A stretch of 64,000 bases of DNA from Bog-375 sp049587755 (GTDB lineage Bacteria; Acidobacteriota; Terriglobia; Bryobacterales; Bryobacteraceae). The notes under the pieces were generated by a model, which did not search any database, was not told the origin of the DNA, and saw only the letters and a list, made by a program, of their open reading frames with translations. Location: positions 62,001 through 126,000 of the forward strand of contig JBAVEN010000077.1 in NCBI GenBank assembly GCA_049587755.1, given 5' to 3'. A program made the translations under genes and the position numbers. Positions 18,241-26,657 of this stretch are shown here, piece after piece. Within the stretch, counting starts at the first letter, position 1; every line of letters begins with the position of its first letter.

Positions 18241-18606
18241 ATGCCTCCCACATTTGGAAACGGAAAGATCTGCTATATCGAGATTCCGGCCACGGACATT
18301 GTGCGCTCGTCTGACTTCTACGAGCGAGTGTTTGGCTGGAACGTCAGGCGGCGCGACGATGGCAGCATCGCCTTCGACGACGGGGTCGGCGAGGTGAGCG
18401 GCACCTGGGTGCTCGGGCGCCCGCCCGCCGCGGAGCCGGGCTTTGTTATTTCCATCATGGTCGACAGCGCGGCCGCCACCGTCGATGCGATCGTCGCCAA
18501 CGGGTGCGAAATTGTGCGCCCCATCGGCGCAGACGCGCCGGAGCTCACTGCCTGGTTCCGCGACCCGGGAGGCAACGTGCTCGGCATCTATCAGCACCGG
18601 GGCTGA
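18241..18606 (+). CDS. VOC family protein, second of a tandem pair
   Basis: A protein of 121 aa starting at an ATG preceded by AAAAGGAAAAC. Typical features are ICYIEIPATDIVRSSDFYER, FGWNVRRRDDG and the closing FRDPGGNVLGIYQ. It resembles the YhbI/CFP30-like branch of single-domain VOC proteins. Sequence divergence from the preceding VOC gene argues against a recent duplication. The function is unknown. Confidence 0.87.
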   Translation: MPPTFGNGKICYIEIPATDIVRSSDFYERVFGWNVRRRDDGSIAFDDGVGEVSGTWVLGRPPAAEPGFVISIMVDSAAATVDAIVANGCEIVRPIGADAPELTAWFRDPGGNVLGIYQHRG

Positions 18607-18705
18607 AACCAGGCGCCGTGGCGCCGGCTGTCAAGCCGCCTGGGCCGAGAGTCATCGAGCGTTTTCTTGCCATGCCGCAGTTCTCCCCGAGTTCATTCAG
18701 GAACT

Positions 18706-18727
18706 TGTTGAAGAGCTGTTGAAGAGC
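18706..18727 (+). repeat. 11-bp tandem duplication
   Basis: TGTTGAAGAGC occurs twice head to tail in the gap between the VOC pair and the zinc-ribbon gene. Nothing coding is supported here. It is most simply a slippage product. Confidence 0.5.
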
Positions 18728-18779
18728 GGGCCAACTGGATTAGGCGGTGCTAGAATGGCGGCATCGTAAGGAGAAAAAA

Positions 18780-19193
18780 GTGCAGTGTCCCAGGTGTCAC
18801 CTCGAAAACCCGCCATCGGCCGATGTGTGTGACTGCGGGTATTCCTTTGCCTCAGGATCTTATGTTCGGAAGCCATCGGGCCCTTCCGGGACGTCTTCAC
18901 GCACCGAGCCGCAGAAGTCCCGTTACGCGGCGCTGGAAACCATCTCAACGGTGTTCCGAGTTGCAGCCTGGCTTGTCGCGGCTGCGCTGGTTCTTGCCGG
19001 AATCGCCGCCCTGGCCTATCCCACGGGCCAGTTGAAGGCGCTTGCGGTGCCAACTGCGGTAGGCTGCTTCATTGCGGCGGCGCTGCAGTGGCTTGCATTG
19101 AAGGCCGTTGCGGAAGCGATCGCGCTCTTCGTCGATATTGCGTACGATGTTCGCGCCATTGTCGTCAGGATCAACAGTAGCGATTCCCGATGA
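18780..19193 (+). CDS. Zinc-ribbon membrane protein of unknown function
   Basis: A protein of 137 aa from GTG 18780, which has an excellent ribosome-binding site (AAGGAG). The N-terminus is a short zinc ribbon (CPRCHLENPPSADVCDCG); a linker and two transmembrane helices (around residues 60-80 and 88-112) follow. Proteins with a cytoplasmic zinc ribbon joined to small membrane domains are common and poorly characterised. It stands alone ahead of the dciA-like gene. Confidence 0.75.
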   Translation: MQCPRCHLENPPSADVCDCGYSFASGSYVRKPSGPSGTSSRTEPQKSRYAALETISTVFRVAAWLVAAALVLAGIAALAYPTGQLKALAVPTAVGCFIAAALQWLALKAVAEAIALFVDIAYDVRAIVVRINSSDSR

Positions 19194-19290
19194 GATCGAA
19201 TGCTTCCCACTCTTCGAACTGGCGCGGCCGGCGCCGCAAAAGGGCCGGCTTCTCCGGGCGCATGCTACAATAACCAAACCGGCCACCAAG

Positions 19291-19692
19291 ATGGAACGCT
19301 TGAGCAAGCTCATTCGCGGTTTGAGACTGCCCGGCGAGATGATCACGGAGAGCGACCTTGCCTGCGCGGCGTGGCCGCAGGCGGTGGGCAAGCGCATCGC
19401 GGCTCACACGCGCGCCGCCAAGCTGGTGCGCCGGCGGCTGGTGGTGGAAGTCGAGGATCAAATCTGGCAGCGGCAGCTTTTCGTGCTGAGCTACCACATT
19501 GTGCGCAACCTCGAGCGGCAGCTTGGTCCGGACGTGGTGGAAGATCTCGAATTCCGCGTGGTGCCGCGGCGTCGCGAGCCGCAGCGCGCGGCGCAATCCG
19601 CGCCGGCGCTGGCCGCCGACGAAGCGGACACGATCGCCGATCCCGTTTTGCGCGGTCTCTACAAAGCTTCCCGGGCAAGGGCGCGGGCGTGA
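19291..19692 (+). CDS. DUF721/DciA-like protein
   Basis: A protein of 133 aa. The DUF721 core is visible: AWPQAVGKRIAAHTRAAKL, then LVVEVEDQIWQRQLFVL and LERQLGPDVVEDLEFRV. The family includes DciA, the ancestral replicative helicase loader partner. ATG 19291 begins the domain. A TACAAT hexamer 20 bp upstream is a plausible -10. The 3' end overlaps gatC (GTGA), so the two are translationally coupled. Confidence 0.8.
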   Translation: MERLSKLIRGLRLPGEMITESDLACAAWPQAVGKRIAAHTRAAKLVRRRLVVEVEDQIWQRQLFVLSYHIVRNLERQLGPDVVEDLEFRVVPRRREPQRAAQSAPALAADEADTIADPVLRGLYKASRARARA

Positions 19693-19988
19693 AGATCACC
19701 GAGCGGGAAGTCCGTTACGTGGCCGGCCTGGCCAACCTCAATTTGAGCGACGCCGAGGTCGCCCGCTTTCAGATGGACCTCGACCAGATTCTCGAACACA
19801 TCGGCAAGTTGAACGAGCTCGATACGGGCGACACCGTCCCCATGTCTCAAGTGCTGTTCGAGGCTGAGGATACCGCCACGCTGCGGCCCGACGTCCCCTT
19901 GCCGCCGCTGGGCAACCAGGCGGCCATGGCCAATGCGCCCGACGCCGGAGCCGGGTATTTCAAGGTGCCTAAAGTGATCGAACGCTGA
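19689..19988 (+). CDS. gatC: Aspartyl/glutamyl-tRNA amidotransferase subunit C
   Basis: A protein of 99 aa. The classic GatC signature is present: VRYVAGLANLNLSDAEV, FQMDLDQILEHIGKL and then LRPDVP. It stabilises GatA/GatB in the complex that converts mischarged Glu-tRNA(Gln) or Asp-tRNA(Asn). The GTG start overlaps the preceding stop. gatA follows after about 100 bp that hold two hairpins; gatB is not in this window. Confidence 0.95.
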   Translation: MKITEREVRYVAGLANLNLSDAEVARFQMDLDQILEHIGKLNELDTGDTVPMSQVLFEAEDTATLRPDVPLPPLGNQAAMANAPDAGAGYFKVPKVIER

Positions 19989-20042
19989 CGGGCACGCAGC
20001 GATGTTGTTGCCTGCGCCGGGCCGTGCGATGCTAAAAAAGCG

Positions 20043-20078
20043 CGCCCGCAAGCGGGCGTTGGCAGGTTGAAACCTGCC
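20043..20078 (+). repeat. Paired palindromes between gatC and gatA
   Basis: CGCCCGC (20043-20049) pairs with GCGGGCG across AA. Two bases later GGCAGGT (20061-20067) pairs with ACCTGCC (20072-20078) across a TGAA loop. Adjacent strong hairpins like this resemble interspersed palindromic (REP-like) elements. They could also attenuate gatA or stabilise the upstream mRNA. Copy number in the genome cannot be judged here. Confidence 0.5.
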
Positions 20079-20090
20079 CCACCTTGCAAG

Positions 20091-21530
20091 ATGGAAATCG
20101 CCTCTTTAACCATCGATCGAATCCGCGGAGGCCTACTGGCGCGCCGTTTCCGCGCCGAGGAGCTGGCCGCCGAGGCTTTGCGCTTCGCCGAACAGGAGAA
20201 CCGCAAGACGGGCGCCTACCTGCATTTTTCGCCCGAGCGGGCGCTCGATGCGGCGCGGCGGGTGGACGAAAAGATCGCCCGCGGCGAGGAACCCGGCGCG
20301 CTGGCGGGAGTGCCGGTTGCGGTGAAGGACGTGATTGTCACCCGCGGCGTACGCACCACCTGCGCCTCGAAGCTGCTGGAGCACTACATCCCACCCTATG
20401 ACGCCACCGCCATCGTTCGCCTGGAAGAGGCCGGCGGCCTGATCCTGGGCAAGACCAACTGCGACGAGTTTGCGATGGGTTCCTCGACGGAGAACTCGGC
20501 GTTCGGGCCGGTGCGCAACCCGGTGGCGCCGGACCGCGTGCCGGGCGGCTCGAGCGGCGGCTCGGCGGCGGCGGTGGCGCAGGGCACGGCGGTGGTGGCG
20601 CTGGGTTCCGATACGGGCGGGTCGATCCGCCAGCCGGCATCGTTCTGCGGCGTCTCGGGCGTCACGCCCACCTACGGCCGCGTTTCGCGCTACGGCCTGA
20701 CGGCTTTCGCCAGCTCGCTCGACCACATCGGGCCGTTCGCGCGCACGGTGAAGGATGCGGCACGGGTGCTGGGCGTGATCGCGGGCCGCGATCCGCGCGA
20801 CTCCACCTCCGCCGAAGCCCCGGTGCCGGATTACACCAAGGCGTTGGACGGCAACGTAAAAGGGCTGAAGCTTGGACTGCCCCGCGAGTATCTAAAAGAT
20901 TTGAGGAGCGAATCCGGCAGCCTGATCCACCGCGGCGTGGAGGTGTTGCGACAACTCGGCTGCGAAGTGCGCGAAATCAGCCTGCCTCACACCGATTACG
21001 CCATTGCCACTTACTACATCATTGCCACCGCCGAAGCCAGCTCCAACCTGGCCCGCTACGACGGCGTACGCTATACCTTTCGCTCCGCCGATTCGGCCAC
21101 CCTGGCCGATATGTATCGCAACACACGCGGCGAGGGTTTCGGCGCCGAATGCAAGCGGCGCATCATGCTGGGGACGTACGTGCTGAGCGCCGGTTACTAC
21201 GATGCTTATTATCTGAAGGCGCAGAAGGTGCGCGCGCTCATCGCCCGCGATTTCCAAGAGGCGTTCGAAGAGGTAGATGCGGTGGTGGCGCCGGTCTCGC
21301 CGTTTCCCGCCTTCCGCCTGGGCGAGAAGGTGAACGATCCCCTGGCCATGTACTTATCCGATATTTTCACGATTACCGGCAGCCTGGCGGGCATACCCTG
21401 CATGAGCGTTCCGTGCGGGCGCACCGCCGAAGGCTTGCCGGTGGGGATGCAGATCTTGACCCGGCATTTCGGCGAGACCACCATGTTCCGCATCGCCGAT
21501 GCTTTTGAACGGGCCGGCGGATTGAATTGA
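20091..21530 (+). CDS. gatA: Aspartyl/glutamyl-tRNA amidotransferase subunit A
   Basis: A protein of 479 aa of the amidase-signature family. The Ser-cisSer-Lys triad region is intact: Lys 79 in GVPVAVKDVIV, and the serines in PGGSSGGSAAAVAQG and SDTGGSIRQPASFCG. The C-terminus GIPCMSVPCG, then LPVGMQILTRHFGE, is GatA-like. It supplies ammonia by glutamine hydrolysis for tRNA-dependent amidation. ATG 20091 is preferred over the TTG at 20067, which lies inside the hairpin. Confidence 0.97.
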   Translation: MEIASLTIDRIRGGLLARRFRAEELAAEALRFAEQENRKTGAYLHFSPERALDAARRVDEKIARGEEPGALAGVPVAVKDVIVTRGVRTTCASKLLEHYIPPYDATAIVRLEEAGGLILGKTNCDEFAMGSSTENSAFGPVRNPVAPDRVPGGSSGGSAAAVAQGTAVVALGSDTGGSIRQPASFCGVSGVTPTYGRVSRYGLTAFASSLDHIGPFARTVKDAARVLGVIAGRDPRDSTSAEAPVPDYTKALDGNVKGLKLGLPREYLKDLRSESGSLIHRGVEVLRQLGCEVREISLPHTDYAIATYYIIATAEASSNLARYDGVRYTFRSADSATLADMYRNTRGEGFGAECKRRIMLGTYVLSAGYYDAYYLKAQKVRALIARDFQEAFEEVDAVVAPVSPFPAFRLGEKVNDPLAMYLSDIFTITGSLAGIPCMSVPCGRTAEGLPVGMQILTRHFGETTMFRIADAFERAGGLN

Positions 21531-21588
21531 GGCCGGGGCCGGGTAGGCCGGGCCCGAGGGGACAACACACACGAGGAGAGGACAGACT

Positions 21589-22200
21589 ATGCCATTCACA
21601 CTTCCACCGTTGCCGTACGCGCCCGAGTCGCTCGAGCCGCACATCGACAAGATGACCATGGAAATCCACCACGGCAAGCACCATAACGCTTACGTCACCA
21701 ACCTGAACAAGGCGATTGAATCGGCGCCCGCACTCGCCGGGAAGACCGTCGAAGAGCTGCTGGCCGCGAACTGCGCGATCGTTCCGGAAAACATCCGCAC
21801 CGCTGTTCGCAACAACGGCGGCGGGCATATCAACCACTCGATGTTTTGGAAAATCATGAAACCCGGCGGAGGCGGCCCGCCCGTGGGCCATGTGGCCCAA
21901 GCCATTACGGGGACGTTTGGCGGCTTCGACGCCTTCAAGGAGAAATTCAACCAGGCCGCGGCTACCCGCTTCGGTTCGGGCTGGGCGTGGCTAGTGAAGG
22001 CGGGCGGCAAATTGGACATCTATTCGACCGCCAATCAGGACAGCCCGGTGATGGAGGGTAAATTCCCAGTGATGGGCCTGGACGTTTGGGAGCACGCTTA
22101 CTACCTGAAGTATCAGAACCGCCGGCCGGATTACATCAACGCTTGGTGGAACGTGGTCAACTGGGCCGAGATCGAATCGCGCTTCAACTCGGTGAAGTAA
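21589..22200 (+). CDS. sodA: Superoxide dismutase (Mn/Fe family, Mn-type residues)
   Basis: A protein of 203 aa, full length. Metal ligands are visible: His 27 in MEIHHGKHHNAYV, the His in GGGHINHSMFW, and Asp and His in GLDVWEHAYY. The combination of GGGHINH and NQDSPVM is typical of Mn-type rather than Fe-type enzymes, though cambialistic activity is possible. No signal peptide, so cytoplasmic. It has a clear ribosome-binding site (GAGGAGAGG) and is monocistronic by spacing. Confidence 0.95.
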   Translation: MPFTLPPLPYAPESLEPHIDKMTMEIHHGKHHNAYVTNLNKAIESAPALAGKTVEELLAANCAIVPENIRTAVRNNGGGHINHSMFWKIMKPGGGGPPVGHVAQAITGTFGGFDAFKEKFNQAAATRFGSGWAWLVKAGGKLDIYSTANQDSPVMEGKFPVMGLDVWEHAYYLKYQNRRPDYINAWWNVVNWAEIESRFNSVK

Positions 22201-22247
22201 TGCGTCTGCGGGGCTGACTATCGCTCGCAAGCTGCGATGACGCCGCG

Positions 22248-22267
22248 GGCCGGGCTGGCGCCCGGCC
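22248..22267 (+). terminator. Possible terminator or palindrome after sod
   Basis: GGCCGGG (22248-22254) pairs perfectly with CCCGGCC (22261-22267) around a 6-nt loop, 48 bp after the stop. There is no T-run, so intrinsic termination is uncertain. It may instead be one of the GC-rich interspersed palindromes seen elsewhere in the window. Confidence 0.35.
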
Positions 22268-22372
22268 TTGGAAGGTCGGTGACCCGCCCACGGGATCGCC
22301 GGTAAGAGAATCAAGGGTGCCATCACGCATTAACCCGGTCGTGCGAGAATAGGCGGGCGACACGGGTTCGAC

Positions 22373-23761
22373 ATGCAGAAATACGACCTTATCGTCATCG
22401 GTTCCGGTCCGGCTGGACAGCGGGCCGCGATTCAAGGCGCCAAGTGCGGGCGCAACGTGGCGGTCATCGAACAGCGCGAAATTGTCGGTGGCGCCTGCGT
22501 CAACACGGGAACCATTCCGAGCAAGACGATCCGTGAGGCTGTATTGCACCTTTCGGGCTATCAATACCAGGGCATTTACGGGATCAACTACCACGTCAAG
22601 GAGAAGATCACCATCGCCGACCTGGGCTTCCGCGTCAACCAGGTAATCAAGACGGAAGTGGATGTGACGCAGGCGCAACTGGCGCGCAACGGGGTGGAGG
22701 TGATCTACGCGCGCGCCGCGTTCCTGGATGCGACGCACATCCGGGTGGAGAGCGCGCGCGGCCAGTCGGACCTGGAAGCGCCGGTCATTCTGATTGCCAC
22801 CGGCACGAAGCCGGCCTCCTCCCCCACTGTGCCCATCAACGGGCGCAACATCATCAACAGCGACCAGATCCTCGACATGCCGGAAATACCCAAGACATTC
22901 ATCGTGGTAGGCGGCGGCGTGATCGGGGTGGAATACACGTGCATGTTCGCTATTCTCGGTTCGCGCGTGATCCTGGTGGAAAAGCGGCCGCGGCTGCTCG
23001 AATTCGCCGACCAGGAAATGGTGGAAGCGCTCTCCTACAACCTGCGCGATCACCGGGTGACCATGCGGTTAAACGAGGAAGTGGCCGCAGTGGAAGAGAC
23101 GCCGGATGGCCGCGTGGTGGCGAACCTGGAAAGCAACAAACGGATTGCCGGCGACGCCTTGCTGTACGCGGTGGGCCGTCAGGGCAATGTGGATGAGTTG
23201 AACCTGGCCGCGGCCGGCCTGACGGCGGATGAGCGCGGGCGCATCGCCGTGGACGAAAGCTATCGGACCCAGGTGCCCAACATTTTCGCCGCCGGCGACG
23301 TGATCGGCTTTCCCAGCCTGGCGTCGGTTTCGATGGAGCAGGGCCGCATCGCGGCCGCACACGCTTTCGGACTCAAGATCGAATCCAATCGCGCCACCTA
23401 TCCCTACGGCATTTACACCATCCCCGAGATTTCGTTCATCGGCAAGACCGAAGAACAGTTGACGGAAGAGGACGTTCCGTACGAAGTGGGCCTGGCTTAC
23501 TATCGCGAGACCGCGCGCGGCCAGATTCGCGGCGACACCACGGGCCGGCTCAAGCTGATCTTCCATCGCGAGACGCGCGAGCTGCTGGGCGTGCACATCA
23601 TCGGCGAGGGCGCGAGCGAGTTGCTGCACATCGGGCAGGCGGTGATGATTCTGAAAGGAACCGTGAACTATTTCGTGGATACCGTATTCAACTACCCGAC
23701 GCTGGCCGAATGCTATAAAATGGCGGCCTTTAATGGTATCAACAAGCTGATGCGGATTTGA
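22373..23761 (+). CDS. sthA: Soluble pyridine nucleotide transhydrogenase
   Basis: A protein of 462 aa of the flavoprotein disulfide reductase fold. The FAD motif is GSGPAGQRAA and the NAD(P) motif is GGGVIGVEYT. The active-site stretch is GGACVNTGTIPSKT: it keeps one cysteine but has Thr where lipoamide dehydrogenase has the second redox Cys. This is the mark of SthA-type transhydrogenases. It exchanges reducing equivalents between NADPH and NAD. The ROK-like gene starts 10 bp later, so they probably form an operon. Confidence 0.92.
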   Translation: MQKYDLIVIGSGPAGQRAAIQGAKCGRNVAVIEQREIVGGACVNTGTIPSKTIREAVLHLSGYQYQGIYGINYHVKEKITIADLGFRVNQVIKTEVDVTQAQLARNGVEVIYARAAFLDATHIRVESARGQSDLEAPVILIATGTKPASSPTVPINGRNIINSDQILDMPEIPKTFIVVGGGVIGVEYTCMFAILGSRVILVEKRPRLLEFADQEMVEALSYNLRDHRVTMRLNEEVAAVEETPDGRVVANLESNKRIAGDALLYAVGRQGNVDELNLAAAGLTADERGRIAVDESYRTQVPNIFAAGDVIGFPSLASVSMEQGRIAAAHAFGLKIESNRATYPYGIYTIPEISFIGKTEEQLTEEDVPYEVGLAYYRETARGQIRGDTTGRLKLIFHRETRELLGVHIIGEGASELLHIGQAVMILKGTVNYFVDTVFNYPTLAECYKMAAFNGINKLMRI

Positions 23762-23771
23762 GGAGGCCAAG

Positions 23772-24656
23772 ATGGGTTTGCGCATAGGAGTGTTGGCCAC
23801 CCGTTACCTCTGGGCCGGCGCGGTGGAGGGAACCAGCCTGGGCGCCGTGCGCTCTTACCCGGATCCCGGCGAAGCGGAGCGCATCGATTTGAAATCGCTG
23901 CGCCCGGACGAGATGGTCGCCGTGATCCGCGAGTTGATCGCCGCCGTGCGCGAGGGCGTGACGGTGGATTCGGTGGGAGCCGGGATTCCCGGCGTGGTCC
24001 GCAACGGCATCATCGAAGAATCGCCCAACCTGGGCCAGTTGAAGGGTTTCGCCATTGCGGCGCGGCTGGAAGAGGCGCTCAAAACGGACGGCATCGACGC
24101 TCCGGTCACGGCTCTCAACGACGCCGATGCCCTGGCCGCCGGCATCGCAGCGACCCACGGCGCAATGGAAAAACTGGTGCGCGTGTGGTACCTGGGCGAT
24201 GGCATCGGCTTCGGGCGCTATCCGCGCGGCGAAGGGGTTTGGGAGGGTGGCCACACGGTGGTGTCGCTCGACCCCAAGGAGCGTTACTGCGGCTGCGGCG
24301 GCCTGGGGCATCTGGAAGGCATCATGGGCAATCGCGCGATTCGCCTCCGCTTCCTCGATCTGGAGCCGGAAGAGGTGTTTCTGGCCGCGCGGCAGAACGA
24401 TGTCCGCGCCACCGGTTTCGTCCGTCTCTGGCACCGGGCGCTGGCCGCCGCCACCGCTACCAGCGTCCACCTGGAGGGCCCCGGCCGTTTCTACCTGGCC
24501 GGCCCCAACACGGATTACATCGATGCCGGCCTGCTCGGCATGTACCTGCAGGAAATGGTGAAGATGAGCTCGCTGCAAGGCAGCCTGTTCGAGATCGTCT
24601 CCAACAGCCACGACCTGGCGCTGATCGGCGCCGCCGTGTGCGGCACGATGCGGTAG
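23772..24656 (+). CDS. ROK-family-like protein with altered ATP motif
   Basis: A protein of 294 aa. ROK features are present: a catalytic-type Asp in LNDADALAAG, the glycine-rich GDGIGFG segment, and a zinc-like site WEGGHTVV followed by CGCGGLGHLE. Two things are odd. The N-terminal phosphate motif (DxGGT in sugar kinases) is replaced by GVLATRYLWAG. The usual CxCGxxGCxE has His in place of the third Cys. It may be a regulatory or degenerate sugar-kinase homologue. AGGAGG lies at the expected distance from the ATG. Co-transcription with sthA is likely. Confidence 0.78.
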   Translation: MGLRIGVLATRYLWAGAVEGTSLGAVRSYPDPGEAERIDLKSLRPDEMVAVIRELIAAVREGVTVDSVGAGIPGVVRNGIIEESPNLGQLKGFAIAARLEEALKTDGIDAPVTALNDADALAAGIAATHGAMEKLVRVWYLGDGIGFGRYPRGEGVWEGGHTVVSLDPKERYCGCGGLGHLEGIMGNRAIRLRFLDLEPEEVFLAARQNDVRATGFVRLWHRALAAATATSVHLEGPGRFYLAGPNTDYIDAGLLGMYLQEMVKMSSLQGSLFEIVSNSHDLALIGAAVCGTMR

Positions 24657-24738
24657 GACACTCGGGCGGATGTTTTTCGAGCGCGTCGCGCTTCGGTGAG
24701 GCACGACAGATCGCGAAAGTCGATGGTCTGTCCTACCG

Positions 24739-25083
24739 CTATTCGATCGACACCTGGTCGCCGGGCTGGGTTCCGGTTTCTGCCGCGCAACCGGCGGGCA
24801 GTTCCAGCACAGAGTGGGCCCAAATGCATGCGCTGATGCGCCAGGGCCGGACGGCATGGCACACCTTGCGCACGCGCCGCCGCTTGTCCAGGTACACCAG
24901 GTCAATCGCAAACTTCATAAAAAACGTGTGAACCGATTGGCAGGGGACGATCCAGAGGCCTTCGCCGGGGTTCAAGCCGGTGTGTTTAAGCAGGCCGACG
25001 TTGCGCTCGGGGCTGGTATCCGCCACCCGCACGGCATCGCCCAACCCGGTGCCGCGGGTTTGATTGCGCACTTGGACGATCAA
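24739..25083 (-). CDS. DUF192 family protein
   Basis: A protein of 114 aa covering the whole DUF192 domain: VADTSPERNVGLLKHTGLNP, LWIVPCQSVHTFFMKFAIDL, VLELPAGCAAETGTQPGD. No signal peptide, although many family members are exported. The start is uncertain: TTG 25083 and GTG 25071 both work, and a TATAGT hexamer lies just upstream of the TTG. The biochemical function of DUF192 is unknown. Confidence 0.85.
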   Translation of the reverse strand: MIVQVRNQTRGTGLGDAVRVADTSPERNVGLLKHTGLNPGEGLWIVPCQSVHTFFMKFAIDLVYLDKRRRVRKVCHAVRPWRISACIWAHSVLELPAGCAAETGTQPGDQVSIE

Positions 25084-25321
25084 CGGTGACGACTATAGCA
25101 CGGAGCATTCCGGCGAGCCCAAGGAGATTCCCGGTCACCGACGGTCGCGAAAATCAGGCGAGCGTGGAAATCCAGAGTTTGCCGTGGCTTAGCGGCGCTG
25201 GTGCGCGCGCGCGAGCGGCGTTACTGGGAGACCGCGTGGCTAGACTGAAATCGGCAGGAGGGTTCTGCTGCCAACTCGTGTCCGGACGGGCGCGAGGCCG
25301 CTCTTCTTTCCCGGAGGTTTC

Positions 25322-26593
25322 ATGATTCGCCGTCTGTTCGTCGCCGCCGCGTTGTCGATTTGCCCGGTTCTGGCCAGCCCGCCGTTGACCACCATTCAGG
25401 ATGTGCTGTACAAAGCCGACGGCAAGCCCTTCAACGGCACCCTGACCATCAGTTGGACCAGCTTCCAGGCGGTGGACAACACCTCAGTGGTCACGCAGAG
25501 CACGACCGTCAAAGTGGTGAACGGCAATCTGCGCGTCGCACTGGTTCCCAATACGACGAGCACGCCGGCGACGATGTACACGGTGACTTACAACAGCGAT
25601 GGCTTCGTCCAGTTTCAGGAAACCTGGAGCGTGCCGTCCAGCCTGACGCCGCTGCACGTCCGCGACGTGCGCACCGCGCCGGCGTCGCCGGGCGGATCGG
25701 ATACGATGGACACGGGCGCAACATCAATCCCGGAATCGAGCGTGGTGGGGCTGGTGGCCGACCTGGGGGCACGGCCGCTGGCCGCTCCCGGGTTTGCGCC
25801 AGGCCACGCCGCGATGATCGATTCGAGCGGCCAGGTGGATGCAGTAGTGGGCAACCCGGCCGACTGCGTATACGTGGATGGCACCTCCGGCCCTTGCGGC
25901 AGCGGCGGCGTCGGGTACAACTTCGTCGACGGCGATTCGCCCGCCGGCGTGATCGATGGCTCCAACACCACGTTCACGCTGAACGGGGTACCCAACCCGA
26001 CCACCAGCATCGCCCTCTATCGCAACGGGGTGTTGCAGAAGGCCGGCTTCGACTACATGTTTTCGAACGGCACCATTCAGTTCGTAACAGCCTCCACGCC
26101 GCAGCCGACCGATGTGTTGTTGGCCAGCTACCGCACCGCCAGCAGCAATTCCACCTCGTACCCATCGCCGCAGGTGCTGTGCAGCGGCACCGGCGCCGCC
26201 GCCTCGCTGGCCAGCCTGACGGCGCTGGCGATGTGCAACATTCCCGCCGGGCTGCTCGCCCCCGGCGACCGGCTGGAAGTTCACTTCGATTACGCTCACC
26301 TGGGTACGGCCGGCGGAGCCGCCATTTCCGTCCAGTGGGGCGCCACCGCGGCGCTGAACGTCAGCGCGGGCGCGCTCGAGACCATGCTCACGGGGAGGGT
26401 GGATGGCTCCATTCTGACCACCGGCGCCCAGGTGGGTTCGCAATCCTGGGGTGCCAGCACCAGCTTCGCCACCAGCGTGGTGAGCGCACCCGATTCCTAC
26501 AGCGCGGGGCTGACGCTGACGTTTCTGGGTTCGGTGGCCGCCGGCACGGATGTCATCGCTCTGCAGCATTACTCGGTGGTAAGGGTGCCGTAA
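25322..26593 (+). CDS. Secreted protein of unknown function
   Basis: A protein of 423 aa with a signal peptide (MIRRLFVAAALSICPVLASP) and a very good ribosome-binding site (GGAGG). The N-terminal region (GKPFNGTLTISWTSF, then ATMYTVTYNSDGF) looks like a beta-sandwich. The middle stretch (FTLNGVPNPTTSIALYRNGV, then DYMFSNGTIQF) resembles a beta-rich module of phage-tail or carbohydrate-binding type. No catalytic motif is recognised. The low Cys and high Thr/Ser/Gly content fits an extracellular protein. Confidence 0.75.
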   Translation: MIRRLFVAAALSICPVLASPPLTTIQDVLYKADGKPFNGTLTISWTSFQAVDNTSVVTQSTTVKVVNGNLRVALVPNTTSTPATMYTVTYNSDGFVQFQETWSVPSSLTPLHVRDVRTAPASPGGSDTMDTGATSIPESSVVGLVADLGARPLAAPGFAPGHAAMIDSSGQVDAVVGNPADCVYVDGTSGPCGSGGVGYNFVDGDSPAGVIDGSNTTFTLNGVPNPTTSIALYRNGVLQKAGFDYMFSNGTIQFVTASTPQPTDVLLASYRTASSNSTSYPSPQVLCSGTGAAASLASLTALAMCNIPAGLLAPGDRLEVHFDYAHLGTAGGAAISVQWGATAALNVSAGALETMLTGRVDGSILTTGAQVGSQSWGASTSFATSVVSAPDSYSAGLTLTFLGSVAAGTDVIALQHYSVVRVP

Positions 26594-26657
26594 GTGCGAG
26601 TGGTGTAAGTCGGTAGTGCGGTAAATCCGCGTCCCCGGTAGATTCCATTAAACCCAA

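Noticed and set aside
22184..23053. Minus-strand frame across the sod-sthA gap
   Set aside because: Mostly antisense to sthA; the gap part is a GC-rich palindrome without a coding signature.
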